Assembly (NCBI GenBank): GCA_017615275.1
Contig: JAGAAO010000016.1
Coordinates: 1 to 36,826 of the forward strand
Direction: 5' to 3'
Origin: Butyrivibrio sp.
GTDB taxonomy: Bacteria > Bacillota > Clostridia > Lachnospirales > Lachnospiraceae
DNA: 36,826 nt
The notes beneath the pieces were generated by a model. It was not told where the DNA came from, ran no database searches, and worked only from the letters and a program-made list of their open reading frames with translations. Positions 13,221-21,997 of the stretch are shown here, one piece after another. The translations under genes were made by a program, and so were the position numbers. How positions within the stretch are numbered: the first letter of the stretch is position 1; every line of letters starts with the position of its first letter.

Positions 13221-14879
13221 ATGTCCCTCATGGCGAACTTATATGTCGGTTCTTCGGGAATGCAGACATCGCAAAACGCATTAAATACAATAGCGCATAA
13301 CATGGCAAACCTTGATACCGAAGGCTATACAAGGCAGCAGATATCGCTTGGAACAAAAGCATATCAGACTCTTGAGCAGAGTAATAATTGTATTTCCTGG
13401 AAACAGATAGGAACCGGTGTCAATTACAATAATTGTAAACAGGTAAGGAGTACCTTCCTTGACAGTTCTTACAGACAGGAGTCGGGAAGATACGCTTTTT
13501 ATGACGTTTCCAAGAAAGCCATCGAAGAGGTAGAGGATCAGCTTCAGGAGATGAACGGAACTGAATTTGCCGAGTCACTTAATAACTTGTGGACAGCAGT
13601 TCAGGAACTTGCAAAAGACCCTACATCAGCAGTTACACAAAGTGCTCTGGTAACAAGAGCAAATGAGTTTTTGACAAGAGCTAAGAGCGTGTATGACGGA
13701 CTTGTTTCATATCAGGAGAATCTCGATTCGTCGATCACAGGAATAGTTAATGATATAAATAATTACGGAGACAGGATCAGAGAGCTTAACGAAGATATCG
13801 TAAATATTGAGGCAGGAAGACAGGAAAAGGCAAACGATCTCAGAGATGAGAGAAACCTCCTTCTTGACATGCTCGGACAGTACGGAAAGATTCAGTATTC
13901 CGAAGATGCTTTGGGAAATGTAACGGTTCTTTTTGAAGGATCGAGCTTTGTTACAACCGATCATGTCAATCATATAGGAATAGATACAAAACTTGAAAGC
14001 AGTGTCGGCTATGCAACTCCTTATTGGGAGTATGCTGCCGTTAAAGAATATGACAGAGACGGAAATGAGATTGTTACATCAATAGAAGGTGCACATATAT
14101 TCGATCTGTCACAGACTGTTTCTTCATCAATAAATACGGATATAGGAAAACTTAAGGCAGTTCTTCTTGCAAGAGGAGACCACAACGCAACATACCATGA
14201 CATAACTGAAAGCGAGGAATATTACAACAGAAACATCGCGCAGTCTGTAATTATGAATGTACAAGCTGAGTTTGATCAGATGGTGCATAACATAATGACA
14301 GAGATCAACAAGATCATGGAAGATGCTGAGAGTAATCCCGCTACAATGGATAATTCTCTCGGAAAAGCTTCGGATTTTTCAATGTTTATAGTTTCGAATC
14401 CCGATGATGTGATCGTCTACGATATAGATAAAGAGCATCCTGCGGGAAGCGTGTCAACAGGATTTACGATAAAGAATGCGCAGGTTAATCCCATTCTTTT
14501 ATCCGATCCGACAACTTTCACATTCAGGACAGTGGAAGGTAATGAGGATATAGCTACTATAAACGCGTTAAAAGAAGCTTTTACAAAAGAGCAATATACT
14601 TTGAACCCAAATGTTTCCACAAGAAACAATTTTATGACATATTACAACAGCTTCGTTTCACAGATAGCAGGATCCGGAGATGTATATAACAGTATCGCGG
14701 AAGCTCAGGAGCAGACGGTATCATCGATATCGGCAGCAAGAGAGCAGATAGTCGGAGTATCAAGCGATGAAGAACTTGAATATATGATCCAGTTCCAGAA
14801 TGCATATAACGCATCGAGCCGATATATAAACGTAGTAAGCGAGATGCTAGAGCACCTGGTAAGTACACTTGGTTCATAA
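13221..14879 (+). CDS. flgK: Flagellar hook-associated protein 1, FlgK (first copy)
   Basis: FlgK forms the first hook-filament junction ring. The protein has 552 residues. The N-terminal rod/hook signature is LYVGSSGMQTSQNALNTIAHNMANLDTEGYTRQQ (split here: LYVGSSGMQTSQNALNT, IAHNMANLDTEGYTRQ), followed by a long helical D1 region and a variable centre. The C-terminal helix EEELEYMIQFQNAYNASSRY-type segment is at about 518-552. ATG 13221 follows AGGAGG; the open frame upstream to 13197 is not used. A second FlgK follows 44 bases after the stop. The two differ enough to be separate paralogues. Confidence 0.94.
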   Translation: MSLMANLYVGSSGMQTSQNALNTIAHNMANLDTEGYTRQQISLGTKAYQTLEQSNNCISWKQIGTGVNYNNCKQVRSTFLDSSYRQESGRYAFYDVSKKAIEEVEDQLQEMNGTEFAESLNNLWTAVQELAKDPTSAVTQSALVTRANEFLTRAKSVYDGLVSYQENLDSSITGIVNDINNYGDRIRELNEDIVNIEAGRQEKANDLRDERNLLLDMLGQYGKIQYSEDALGNVTVLFEGSSFVTTDHVNHIGIDTKLESSVGYATPYWEYAAVKEYDRDGNEIVTSIEGAHIFDLSQTVSSSINTDIGKLKAVLLARGDHNATYHDITESEEYYNRNIAQSVIMNVQAEFDQMVHNIMTEINKIMEDAESNPATMDNSLGKASDFSMFIVSNPDDVIVYDIDKEHPAGSVSTGFTIKNAQVNPILLSDPTTFTFRTVEGNEDIATINALKEAFTKEQYTLNPNVSTRNNFMTYYNSFVSQIAGSGDVYNSIAEAQEQTVSSISAAREQIVGVSSDEELEYMIQFQNAYNASSRYINVVSEMLEHLVSTLGS

Positions 14880-14923
14880 CTTTGGTAAAAGAGTAAACTT
14901 CCTTGAAATCGGAGGAAAAGATT

Positions 14924-16771
14924 ATGCCATCTACTTTTTTTGGACTTAATATTGCTGCTTCGGGACTTAGAGCAGCCAATGCATCACTTAACACAACCGC
15001 AAATAACATATCCAATGCAAATACAGACGGATACAGCAGACAGGCTGTTAAACAGGAAGCAGCGAATGCAATCAGAGTATTTGCCAGATACGGCTGCGCA
15101 GGAGCGGGTGTTGATACTATCGCGATAGAGAGAGTTCGCGATAGCTTTTATGATGTTAAGTTCAGAAACAATGAGCAGCTCCTTGGAAATGTAAGTCAGA
15201 AGAATTATTACAACAAGCTTATCGAGCAGTATCTTGATGATGGAACTACCGGCTTTTCATCTCTTTTTAACAAGATGACGTCTTCGCTCCAGTCCGTTAT
15301 GACTGCGGCAGGAACATCAGAGACAAAGAGTACCTTCTTATCAAGCATGCGCAGTATCACAGAGTATTTTAACAACGCATACAATAATCTTCAGAGTGAG
15401 CAGGCTGACGTAAATGCAGAGGTTAAGCTCTGTGCCGACAGAATAAGTTCGATAGCGCAGGAGATCGCTTCGGTCAATAAGCAGATCAACATAATCGAGA
15501 TGTCGGGAAGTATTGCAAACGAACTCAGAGATAAGAGAGACGTGCTTATAGATGATCTTTCAAAGCTCGTTTCGGTAGAAACAAAGGAAACAGCTATTGT
15601 AGATGAGACACAGCCTGACAGAAATACGGGTGCAACACGTTTTCAGGTCTGGGTTGCGGGCGGATATGAGCTTGTTGATACTTATGAATACAGAAAGATG
15701 GTCTGTGTATCAAGAGATGCAGACGGCTCAATGAACCAGAATGACATAGAAGGTCTTTATGATATTAAGTGGGGAAGCGCAAGCTATAAGGATGGAGATA
15801 ATATAGCTGAGCTTGCTGATTTTGCCCTTGATTCAAGACTCATCGGCGGAGAACTTCAGGGACTTCTTGCTGTAAGAGACGGTAATAACGGACAGTATTT
15901 TAGCGGAAAGAGCGTAAAGGTTGACAGCAATGAAAAGCCTGTTAAGGTTACCGTTCAGGTTTCGGATACGCACCTTATGGATATGAATAAATGCACTATC
16001 CCTGTGACAGGATTGATCCATATCGGTGACAAGGACTATAAATATGATGATTGGGAATATAACGGAAGTGACACATATGTTTTCACTATAGATGATGACA
16101 CTCTTAAGAGTATTCCCGATGCGAATACAAAGGTAAACATCGGATATTTCAATGAATATCAGGGAATTCCGTATTATCTTGCTCAGATGAATGAGTGGAT
16201 AAGACAGTTTTCTTCAGCTGTTAACGATATCATGGTTTCAGGATATCCGTCAGGTTCGGATGAAGCGGGACAGAGCCTTCTTACAGGTGTTGTTGATCTG
16301 AATTCTACCGCTCAGTATACCTACGGGCAGTTTACTCAGGAATCGGAGAACAAAGGATATTACAGATTAAGAGGCGGAAATTTCGCTGTAAATGATGTGC
16401 TTTACAATGACTCTGACAGACTTGCTACAAGAGCGGATCTGACAGAGGGTGAGTCAGAATTCGGAAATCTCACCAAGCTGAGAGATATGTTTAATACTAA
16501 GAAGATATTCAGAGGAGCTACATCGGGTGAATTCCTAACCAAGATCCTTGCCGATGTTGCGCTTAATTCAAGCAATTCGGGAACACTTGAAAAAACATAT
16601 TCGGCACTCGAGACAACAATACAGAATCAGAGATTGTCCGAATCGGGCGTTGATGAGGATGAGGAAGCATCGAATCTTGTAAAGTTCCAGAATGCATACA
16701 CACTTTCATCCAAGATGATCCAGACTCTCACAGAAATATATGACAGACTCATACTTCAGACAGGGGTATAA
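14924..16771 (+). CDS. flgK: FlgK-type hook-associated protein (second copy)
   Basis: A 615-residue FlgK paralogue. The N-terminus (FFGLNIAASGLRAANASLNT, TANNISNANTDGYSRQ) keeps the family signature, with NISNANTDGYSRQ in the canonical form. The C-terminus (EEASNLVKFQNAYTLSSKMI) is the matching helix. It is longer than copy 1, and the central domains diverge strongly. ATG 14924 follows GGAGG; the frame upstream lacks a site. Whether both form one mixed ring or serve different positions or stages is unknown. A strong terminator follows, so flgM-flgN-flgK-flgK is probably one unit. Confidence 0.92.
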   Translation: MPSTFFGLNIAASGLRAANASLNTTANNISNANTDGYSRQAVKQEAANAIRVFARYGCAGAGVDTIAIERVRDSFYDVKFRNNEQLLGNVSQKNYYNKLIEQYLDDGTTGFSSLFNKMTSSLQSVMTAAGTSETKSTFLSSMRSITEYFNNAYNNLQSEQADVNAEVKLCADRISSIAQEIASVNKQINIIEMSGSIANELRDKRDVLIDDLSKLVSVETKETAIVDETQPDRNTGATRFQVWVAGGYELVDTYEYRKMVCVSRDADGSMNQNDIEGLYDIKWGSASYKDGDNIAELADFALDSRLIGGELQGLLAVRDGNNGQYFSGKSVKVDSNEKPVKVTVQVSDTHLMDMNKCTIPVTGLIHIGDKDYKYDDWEYNGSDTYVFTIDDDTLKSIPDANTKVNIGYFNEYQGIPYYLAQMNEWIRQFSSAVNDIMVSGYPSGSDEAGQSLLTGVVDLNSTAQYTYGQFTQESENKGYYRLRGGNFAVNDVLYNDSDRLATRADLTEGESEFGNLTKLRDMFNTKKIFRGATSGEFLTKILADVALNSSNSGTLEKTYSALETTIQNQRLSESGVDEDEEASNLVKFQNAYTLSSKMIQTLTEIYDRLILQTGV

Positions 16772-16790
16772 GACTAGTGTGCTACTTAGT

Positions 16791-16907
16791 TCCGGCGAGC
16801 AACATGATTTTTAAGATGAAAAAACTTGGTAATGCTGACTTCTTTGAGCAACGTCGAAAGGAAGCATTACCAAGTTTTTGAATTGTAAAAATCAGTGCGC
16901 AGACGAA
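16791..16907. repeat. Long imperfect cruciform containing the flgK terminator
   Basis: The central stem AAAACTTGGTAATGCT (16820-16835) pairs with AGCATTACCAAGTTTT (16862-16877), followed by T. It acts as the intrinsic terminator after the second flgK. Outside it, TGATTTTTA (16805-16813) pairs with TAAAAATCA (16885-16893), and looser complementarity (GTTC.../...GAAC) extends to the edges. The ~117-base symmetry is larger than a terminator needs and resembles a small palindromic repeat element. Confidence 0.7.
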
Positions 16908-17004
16908 CACAAGCGAATATGGCTGTATGCCGTCTCCTCCTGGCGCCTGACAAACAAACCACATGAACACAATGAATTAATGCGACAGCCCTTTTAAATT
17001 TTGC
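16908..17004. other. Intergenic stretch without a gene
   Basis: This is the remainder of the 347-base gap between flgK copy 2 and flgL, before the flgL promoter. No ORF with a ribosome binding site was seen. Confidence 0.4.
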
Positions 17005-17032
17005 TAAAGATATCGGGACTTCTGTCCGATAA
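17005..17032 (+). promoter_or_regulatory. Sigma-28-type promoter of flgL
   Basis: TAAA (17005-17008), 16 bases, TCCGATAA (17025-17032). It stands about 85 bases before flgL and downstream of the flgK terminator, making flgL the head of a separate transcript. Confidence 0.75.
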
Positions 17033-17118
17033 ACATATTGTAAGTAAATATCTGCTGCACGGATGCGCGTTTTGATTCAAGAGGACAAAGGATTGTCAGT
17101 ATCGGAGGTCTTTTTGCC

Positions 17119-19224
17119 ATGCGTATCACGAATAAGATAATGCAGAATAATTCACTATACAATATCAATAACAACAAGACTACTGAGGATCAGCTCAACA
17201 CCATGATGTCGACCGGAAAGAAGATTACAAGACCCTCAGATGATCCTGTTATCGCTATAAGATCATTGCGCCTTCGAAGCAATGTGACTCAGCTCTCACA
17301 GTATTATGAAAAGAATGCAAAAGATGCGGAAAGCTGGCTTGATGTAACTGCAGATGCACTTTCGACAGTGACATCAGTGCTTACGGATGCTGTTAAACAG
17401 GCAGGCAAGGGAGCCAATAAAGACCTCACGGTTGACGACCTTTCTACAATCGTTACTCAGATGGAGGCTCTTTCAAAAGAGTACTACGCTACAGGAAATG
17501 TGGACTACGCGGGAAGATATATTTTTACAGGTTACAGAACCGATACGGCTCTTACTTTCCCGGCTACCACAACAGCTGATTACAGAGGAATAAACGATGA
17601 GTTTAACGCGGTAGATATCGCAACGTCAAGCAGAGTTGCGGGACTTAGTAAACTTGAATCCACAAAGCTTCTTGACCCTGATACCGCTGCTGTTGCCGAG
17701 AACAATATCGTTGAGTACGATGTGGGAAAAATAAGACTTTCTTACGAGAACCTGAATTACAGAGAAAACGATCCTGATTTTGAAGCACCTACTCTTAAAT
17801 GGAGAGAAAATCTCAAGCAGCCCGCTACCAGCACGGTAAACGGAAATGTTGAACTTATCAATCTTACATATACGACAACCGCAGGAGCGACACATAATAT
17901 AGCACTCCCTGTATCCAAGGGACTTGAGCAGGGCGAGGCATACACGATAACAAGCGACGGAATAACATACAGCGTTACAAGTAATCCCGACGGATCACAT
18001 AGTATTAAGGCAAGCGAGCTGGGCGGTGAGTACGAATTCTATGTAGACAGTAACGGAGTATACGATCCGGCTAATCAGAGCATAAATGTAGCTTCAGGTT
18101 TTGTTTCTTTTGAAACTGTACAGAAGACAACACTGACTTTCACAGACGATAACGGCCAAAGAGTAAGCTTCAAGCTTCCTCTTGTCGATGCTATCGGACA
18201 GTCATACAACATGAAGCTTGAATATAACGGAAGAATTGCTACTGCTGTTATAAACAGTGACGGAACATATACTGTTACGGACGGCGAGGCTTCGATCAAC
18301 GATGACGGAACAATATCCCGAAACGTGATCAATGTAACAGGAAATGGAAGTGTACATTCTTCATACAAAGAGACATCGCTTGAGATCGGACCTGACAATA
18401 TAATATATACAACAACAAGCGAAGAGAAAGTCGATGAGATATACAAGACCATCGATTCTACCAAGAAAGGTACGGTAGCATATCTCAACGCTGCAACGGG
18501 TGAAATCCTTCTCAATAAGGAATTGTCCGACAAGTTTTCTACTCTGCCGGATATCATAAATTCAAAGTCTATCGATGTTGTTTATGATAAAAAAGAGTGG
18601 GATACCGGAGATATAAAGCCACAGAACCTCTTTAATTGCACATATATTGATGACAACAACAGGCAGATACTCTATAATAAAGGCTCAGCAGCTCATGATA
18701 TCGCTTATGATGTGGGATTCTCACAGTCGGTGGTCGTAAACACCACAGCTGATGCGGTTTTCACAACAAGCGTGAAAAGAGATATTGATGACCTTTCCAA
18801 TATGGTAAGTAAGCTTGCCCAGATCAATGCCACTATCGCTACACTCAAGGATAAACTTGAGAACTCAAGCGATGAAGAGGAACAGGATAGGCTCAAAATG
18901 GAAATTGATGCGGCGAATAAAGCCTATAATTACCAGAGAGAGAATATACAAAAAGAGTTCGAGCACAAGATAACTTCTATGCAGAAAGCTCTTGATACTG
19001 CCAATATAGCCGTTACCGAGAACGGAACAAGATCAAAGAGACTTGACCTTATCAATTCAAGACTTATGACTCAGACAACAACATTTAAGGAACTTCAGTC
19101 GGAAAATGAGGATATCGATCTTGCGACAGCGGTGACACAGCTTACATCGGCACAGGTAACATATGAGGCGAGCCTCATGGCTACGGGAAAGATTAGCCAG
19201 ACATCACTTATGAACTACATTTGA
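17119..19224 (+). CDS. flgL: Hook-associated protein 3, FlgL, with a large central insertion
   Basis: FlgL forms the second junction ring beneath the filament. The N-terminal flagellin-like domain (about 1-145) starts MRITNKIMQNNSLYNINNNK, has the STGKKITRPSDDPVIAIRS motif and includes DYAGRYIFTGYRTDT. The C-terminal helix (about 650-701) reads ENEDIDLATAVTQLTSAQVT. At 701 residues it is more than twice the usual ~300. The extra ~400 residues are beta-rich and contain a degenerate duplication: LTYTTTAGATHNIALPV (249-265) resembles LTFTDDNGQRVSFKLPL (339-355). A coiled-coil segment (about 555-625) follows. GGAGGT stands upstream of the ATG. Confidence 0.92.
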   Translation: MRITNKIMQNNSLYNINNNKTTEDQLNTMMSTGKKITRPSDDPVIAIRSLRLRSNVTQLSQYYEKNAKDAESWLDVTADALSTVTSVLTDAVKQAGKGANKDLTVDDLSTIVTQMEALSKEYYATGNVDYAGRYIFTGYRTDTALTFPATTTADYRGINDEFNAVDIATSSRVAGLSKLESTKLLDPDTAAVAENNIVEYDVGKIRLSYENLNYRENDPDFEAPTLKWRENLKQPATSTVNGNVELINLTYTTTAGATHNIALPVSKGLEQGEAYTITSDGITYSVTSNPDGSHSIKASELGGEYEFYVDSNGVYDPANQSINVASGFVSFETVQKTTLTFTDDNGQRVSFKLPLVDAIGQSYNMKLEYNGRIATAVINSDGTYTVTDGEASINDDGTISRNVINVTGNGSVHSSYKETSLEIGPDNIIYTTTSEEKVDEIYKTIDSTKKGTVAYLNAATGEILLNKELSDKFSTLPDIINSKSIDVVYDKKEWDTGDIKPQNLFNCTYIDDNNRQILYNKGSAAHDIAYDVGFSQSVVVNTTADAVFTTSVKRDIDDLSNMVSKLAQINATIATLKDKLENSSDEEEQDRLKMEIDAANKAYNYQRENIQKEFEHKITSMQKALDTANIAVTENGTRSKRLDLINSRLMTQTTTFKELQSENEDIDLATAVTQLTSAQVTYEASLMATGKISQTSLMNYI

Positions 19225-19232
19225 TGGCGGCA

Positions 19233-19259
19233 TAAAATCTTATAGAAATAATACGATAT
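19233..19259 (+). promoter_or_regulatory. Weak sigma-28-like promoter of fliW-csrA
   Basis: TAAA (19233-19236), 15 bases, TACGATAT (19252-19259), with one mismatch in the conserved CCGAT. It lies about 60 bases before fliW. It may be a weak internal promoter. Confidence 0.4.
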
Positions 19260-19319
19260 AACGTATATAATTAATGAGTAATAATATTGTTACTTCATTA
19301 GAGACTATGGAGGTACAGC

Positions 19320-19778
19320 ATGAAATTAACAACTAGAGTATTCGGAGAGGTTGAAATTGAGGATAGCAAGATTATTTCTTTTCCTAACGGAATAATCGGT
19401 TTTCCCGATCTTAAGAGATTTACCCTTATGCACGATGAAGAGCAGGGAACAAATACGATCAAGTGGTTACAGTCAATCGAGGAGCCTAATTTTGCAATGC
19501 CCGTTATGGATCCCCTTGTTGTATGCCCGGACTATAAGCCTGTTGTAGATAAGGAATCTGTTTCAGAGATTGGAGAGCTTGATGATGAGGAGCTTTTGGT
19601 GCTCGTTACCGTTACGGTTCCGCATGATCTCAAGCAGATGACTGTGAACCTTAAGGGACCTTTTATTATCAATACCAAAGAAATGAAAGCTTCGCAGACA
19701 ATTATTGATAATGATGAGTATCCGGTAAAGTTCCCTATTTATGAGATTTTGCAGAATAACAAAGCAACGAAAGCTTAA
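19320..19778 (+). CDS. fliW: Flagellar assembly factor FliW
   Basis: A small beta-rich protein (152 residues) that binds flagellin and, when free, binds and blocks the RNA-binding protein CsrA. It thereby links flagellin secretion to translation. The family signature is visible: KIISFPNGIIGFPDLKRF (17-34), WLQSIEEPNFAMPVMDPL (about 50-67) and TVNLKGPFIINTKEMKASQ near the C-terminus. GGAGGT precedes the ATG. csrA starts 26 bases after the stop, the conserved fliW-csrA arrangement of Firmicutes. Confidence 0.95.
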   Translation: MKLTTRVFGEVEIEDSKIISFPNGIIGFPDLKRFTLMHDEEQGTNTIKWLQSIEEPNFAMPVMDPLVVCPDYKPVVDKESVSEIGELDDEELLVLVTVTVPHDLKQMTVNLKGPFIINTKEMKASQTIIDNDEYPVKFPIYEILQNNKATKA

Positions 19779-19803
19779 TCACACAATCGTGGAGGGATAG
19801 GAT

Positions 19804-20019
19804 ATGTTAGCATTATCAAGAAAAAAGAACGAAGCAATCGTTATAAATAATAATATAGAGATAACTGTACTCGATATCAGAGGAGATCAGGTCAAGATTG
19901 GAATCGCCGCTCCCAAGGATATCCCGATTTACAGAAAAGAAGTTTATATTCAGATTCAGAATGAAAATAAAGAAGCAACGGATGTATCCGGAATCGAGGA
20001 ACTCAAGAAATTGCTTTGA
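19804..20019 (+). CDS. csrA: Carbon storage regulator CsrA
   Basis: A dimeric RNA-binding translational repressor of 71 residues. The N-terminus MLALSRKKNEAIVINNNIEI and the core GDQVKIGIAAPKDIPIYRKE contain the conserved Leu4, GIxAP and Arg44-type residues that contact GGA in RNA. In the related Bacillus system CsrA blocks flagellin translation and FliW relieves it. The flagellin leader in this window has suitable GGA sites. GGAGGG stands before the ATG, and a hairpin terminator follows 13 bases after the stop. Confidence 0.96.
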   Translation: MLALSRKKNEAIVINNNIEITVLDIRGDQVKIGIAAPKDIPIYRKEVYIQIQNENKEATDVSGIEELKKLL

Positions 20020-20031
20020 ACAAGAAATGCA

Positions 20032-20065
20032 ACGGCTGCTACCGGAAGGGGCAGCCGTAATTTTT
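20032..20065 (+). terminator. Terminator after csrA with GGA in the loop
   Basis: ACGGCTGC (20032-20039) pairs with GCAGCCGT (20051-20058), followed by AATTTTT. CC and GG inside the loop can pair further, leaving GGAA as the tip. The ribosome binding site of the next gene begins 3 bases after the T run, so read-through transcripts would place this hairpin in the glycosyltransferase leader. Confidence 0.8.
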
Positions 20066-20076
20066 ATAGGAGCACT

Positions 20077-21261
20077 ATGCACATTCTATACTACTATTGG
20101 GATGAATTTAACGGCGAAGATTGCATGGATGCCATGAGAAGGCTCGGGCATGAAGTCGATATACTGAGGCTTGATCTTAAGACTTTCGAGCTTACGGATG
20201 AAGTAGAGGCAAGATTCAGAGAGGCCCTTACAAGAGAAGAGGTGGGGAAAAAATATTATGACATCGTATACAGCTTCGATTATTTCCCATGCATTTCGGA
20301 TGCCTGCCAAAAATACGGTACGCCCTATGTATCATGGGTATTTGATTGCCCGCACTATACACTGGATTCTCATACCATAAACAACCCTGTGAACAGAGTT
20401 TTTGTTTTTGATAAGGAATTATTCAGACTCATGAGGAACAAAGGAGTGGAGACAATAAATTATTCTCCGCTCGGAGTCAATGTAAAGAGATTGTCCCGGT
20501 TCTGCAAAGAACTGGATGAAGAGAACGGCGGCAGGATCTTCTATCGCCATGATGTGACTTTCCTCGGAAATCTGTATGATAACGAATATAACTTTTACGA
20601 TCAGGTGACATGTCTTCCTCCTGAACTGAAAGAATATATAGATGATGTGATCGGTCTTCAGGAGAAGATTTACGGTCGCGATCTTTTTACGGATGATAAA
20701 TATATAACTCCGGAACATGTGAAAAAGCTTCGTGAGTATATAAATTTTGAAAGAACAGGAAACTATGAGCTTGATTATGACGGCATAATTCTCGATATGC
20801 TCAGACATAAAGTGACTGTAAATGAGAGAAGACATATATTGGAGAAGATGGGAGAGAGGTTTGACACTTTTCTTTATACAACTCCCGATGCAAAGCATAT
20901 TGAAGGTGTGAAAAATATGGGCACTGCGGATTATTCCACGAAGATGCCGCTGATCTTCAGACAAAGTAAGATCAATCTCAATATTACGCTCAGATCCATT
21001 TTGTCGGGAGTGCCTCTTAGAGTAATCGACATTCTGGCTGCGGGCGGATTTCTTATCACTACGTATCAGAAAGAGATAGATGAGTATTTCGAGGACGGAG
21101 CGGATCTTGTTATTGCAAGAACTCCTGAGGAGATGATAGAAAAGACAGCATATTATCTTGAACATGAGGATGAAAGAAAAGCGATAGCGGCAAACGGACA
21201 GAAAAAAGTATTTGAAAAATTTGCTTATACAAAGCTTTTGCCCGGTATTTTGGAGGGATAA
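20077..21261 (+). CDS. CgeB/DUF3880-like glycosyltransferase in the flagellar operon
   Basis: A 394-residue GT-B-fold glycosyltransferase of the CgeB/DUF3880-Glyco_trans_1_2 type. The N-terminal Rossmann half starts MHILYYYWDEF and includes VSWVFDCPHY (about 89-98). The C-terminal nucleotide-sugar half contains KINLNITLRSILSGVPLRV, DILAAGGFLITTY and EIDEYFEDGADL (about 305-347), then the YLEHEDERKAIAANGQKK helix. No membrane segment is seen. It is paralogous to the minus-strand gene at 26644. Its place between csrA and flaG suggests glycosylation of flagellin or another filament protein. AGGAG precedes the ATG. Confidence 0.88.
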   Translation: MHILYYYWDEFNGEDCMDAMRRLGHEVDILRLDLKTFELTDEVEARFREALTREEVGKKYYDIVYSFDYFPCISDACQKYGTPYVSWVFDCPHYTLDSHTINNPVNRVFVFDKELFRLMRNKGVETINYSPLGVNVKRLSRFCKELDEENGGRIFYRHDVTFLGNLYDNEYNFYDQVTCLPPELKEYIDDVIGLQEKIYGRDLFTDDKYITPEHVKKLREYINFERTGNYELDYDGIILDMLRHKVTVNERRHILEKMGERFDTFLYTTPDAKHIEGVKNMGTADYSTKMPLIFRQSKINLNITLRSILSGVPLRVIDILAAGGFLITTYQKEIDEYFEDGADLVIARTPEEMIEKTAYYLEHEDERKAIAANGQKKVFEKFAYTKLLPGILEG

Positions 21262-21306
21262 ATCTTAAATTTTTATTAAATCTTCAAATTTATTTTTCTT
21301 TGGATA

Positions 21307-21333
21307 TAAAGAATCGGATATATAGTCCGATAT
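21307..21333 (+). promoter_or_regulatory. Sigma-28-type promoter of flaG-fliD-fliS
   Basis: TAAA (21307-21310), exactly 15 bases, TCCGATAT (21326-21333). The expected start is about 21340, giving a leader of nearly 100 bases before flaG. The spacer contains ATCGGATATATAGTCCGAT, a palindrome overlapping the -10 that could also be an operator. Confidence 0.8.
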
Positions 21334-21435
21334 AATTTGTAAGAAAAACTATGCTTATTTTGAATAAGTTTTATGGTGCGTGTAAATTGTGATAGATACA
21401 GGTTATTCCTGATTCTGACATGGAGGTATAGGATT

Positions 21436-21909
21436 ATGGGAATGGATGCAATCAATGGTTATGGCCCGCTTATTCAGCAGGCACAGCCACAGGTAAAAAC
21501 ACAGATAAAAGATCAGAACCGTGATCAGAGCGAGATCGTTAACTATGAGGCTAACGGTTCTGTTCAGGCTATGGATCTTAAGGTTGAGGCAGCAGATAAC
21601 TCTGCGGGCGCAGGCAATGAGTCGCTTGCTCAGAATTTTGCAAACAATCAGAGCAAAAGAGCTGAGACTGAGGAACAGATACAGGCTGACAACGCCAAGA
21701 TCAAGAAGACAATCTCTGAGATGACCAAAAAGGTTCAGTCCAACGCTGAAGCTGTATTTGGAATTCATGAGAAGACAAACAGAGTGACCATCAAGATGGT
21801 TGATAAGGATACCAAGAAGGTTATAAAGGAGTTCCCGCCGGATGAGACGCTTGATATGATCGCCAAAGTATGGGAGATCGCAGGCATCTTGGTTGACGAG
21901 AAGAGATAA
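21436..21909 (+). CDS. flaG: FlaG-family flagellar protein
   Basis: A 157-residue protein. The first ~95 residues are a low-complexity Gln/Asn/Ala-rich region. The C-terminal FlaG domain (about 96-157) is NRVTIKMVDKDTKKVIKEFP followed by PDETLDMIAKVWEIAGILVDEKR-type residues. FlaG is associated with filament length control and is usually encoded next to fliD, as here. ATG 21436 is chosen from the GGAGGT site; the frame is open further upstream to 21373 without a site. The gene is headed by a sigma-28 promoter. Confidence 0.88.
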   Translation: MGMDAINGYGPLIQQAQPQVKTQIKDQNRDQSEIVNYEANGSVQAMDLKVEAADNSAGAGNESLAQNFANNQSKRAETEEQIQADNAKIKKTISEMTKKVQSNAEAVFGIHEKTNRVTIKMVDKDTKKVIKEFPPDETLDMIAKVWEIAGILVDEKR

Positions 21910-21997
21910 CTGATAATTTAGAAGCCGGAAGCTCACAGCATTTCTTTAGGAAAAGGATTTCCGAGAATATCTCACGGATTGAGAAAGGAGAACGATT

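Noticed and set aside
13221-16771. Second flgK as a frameshifted or decayed copy
   Set aside because: Both genes are full length with intact termini and good ribosome sites.
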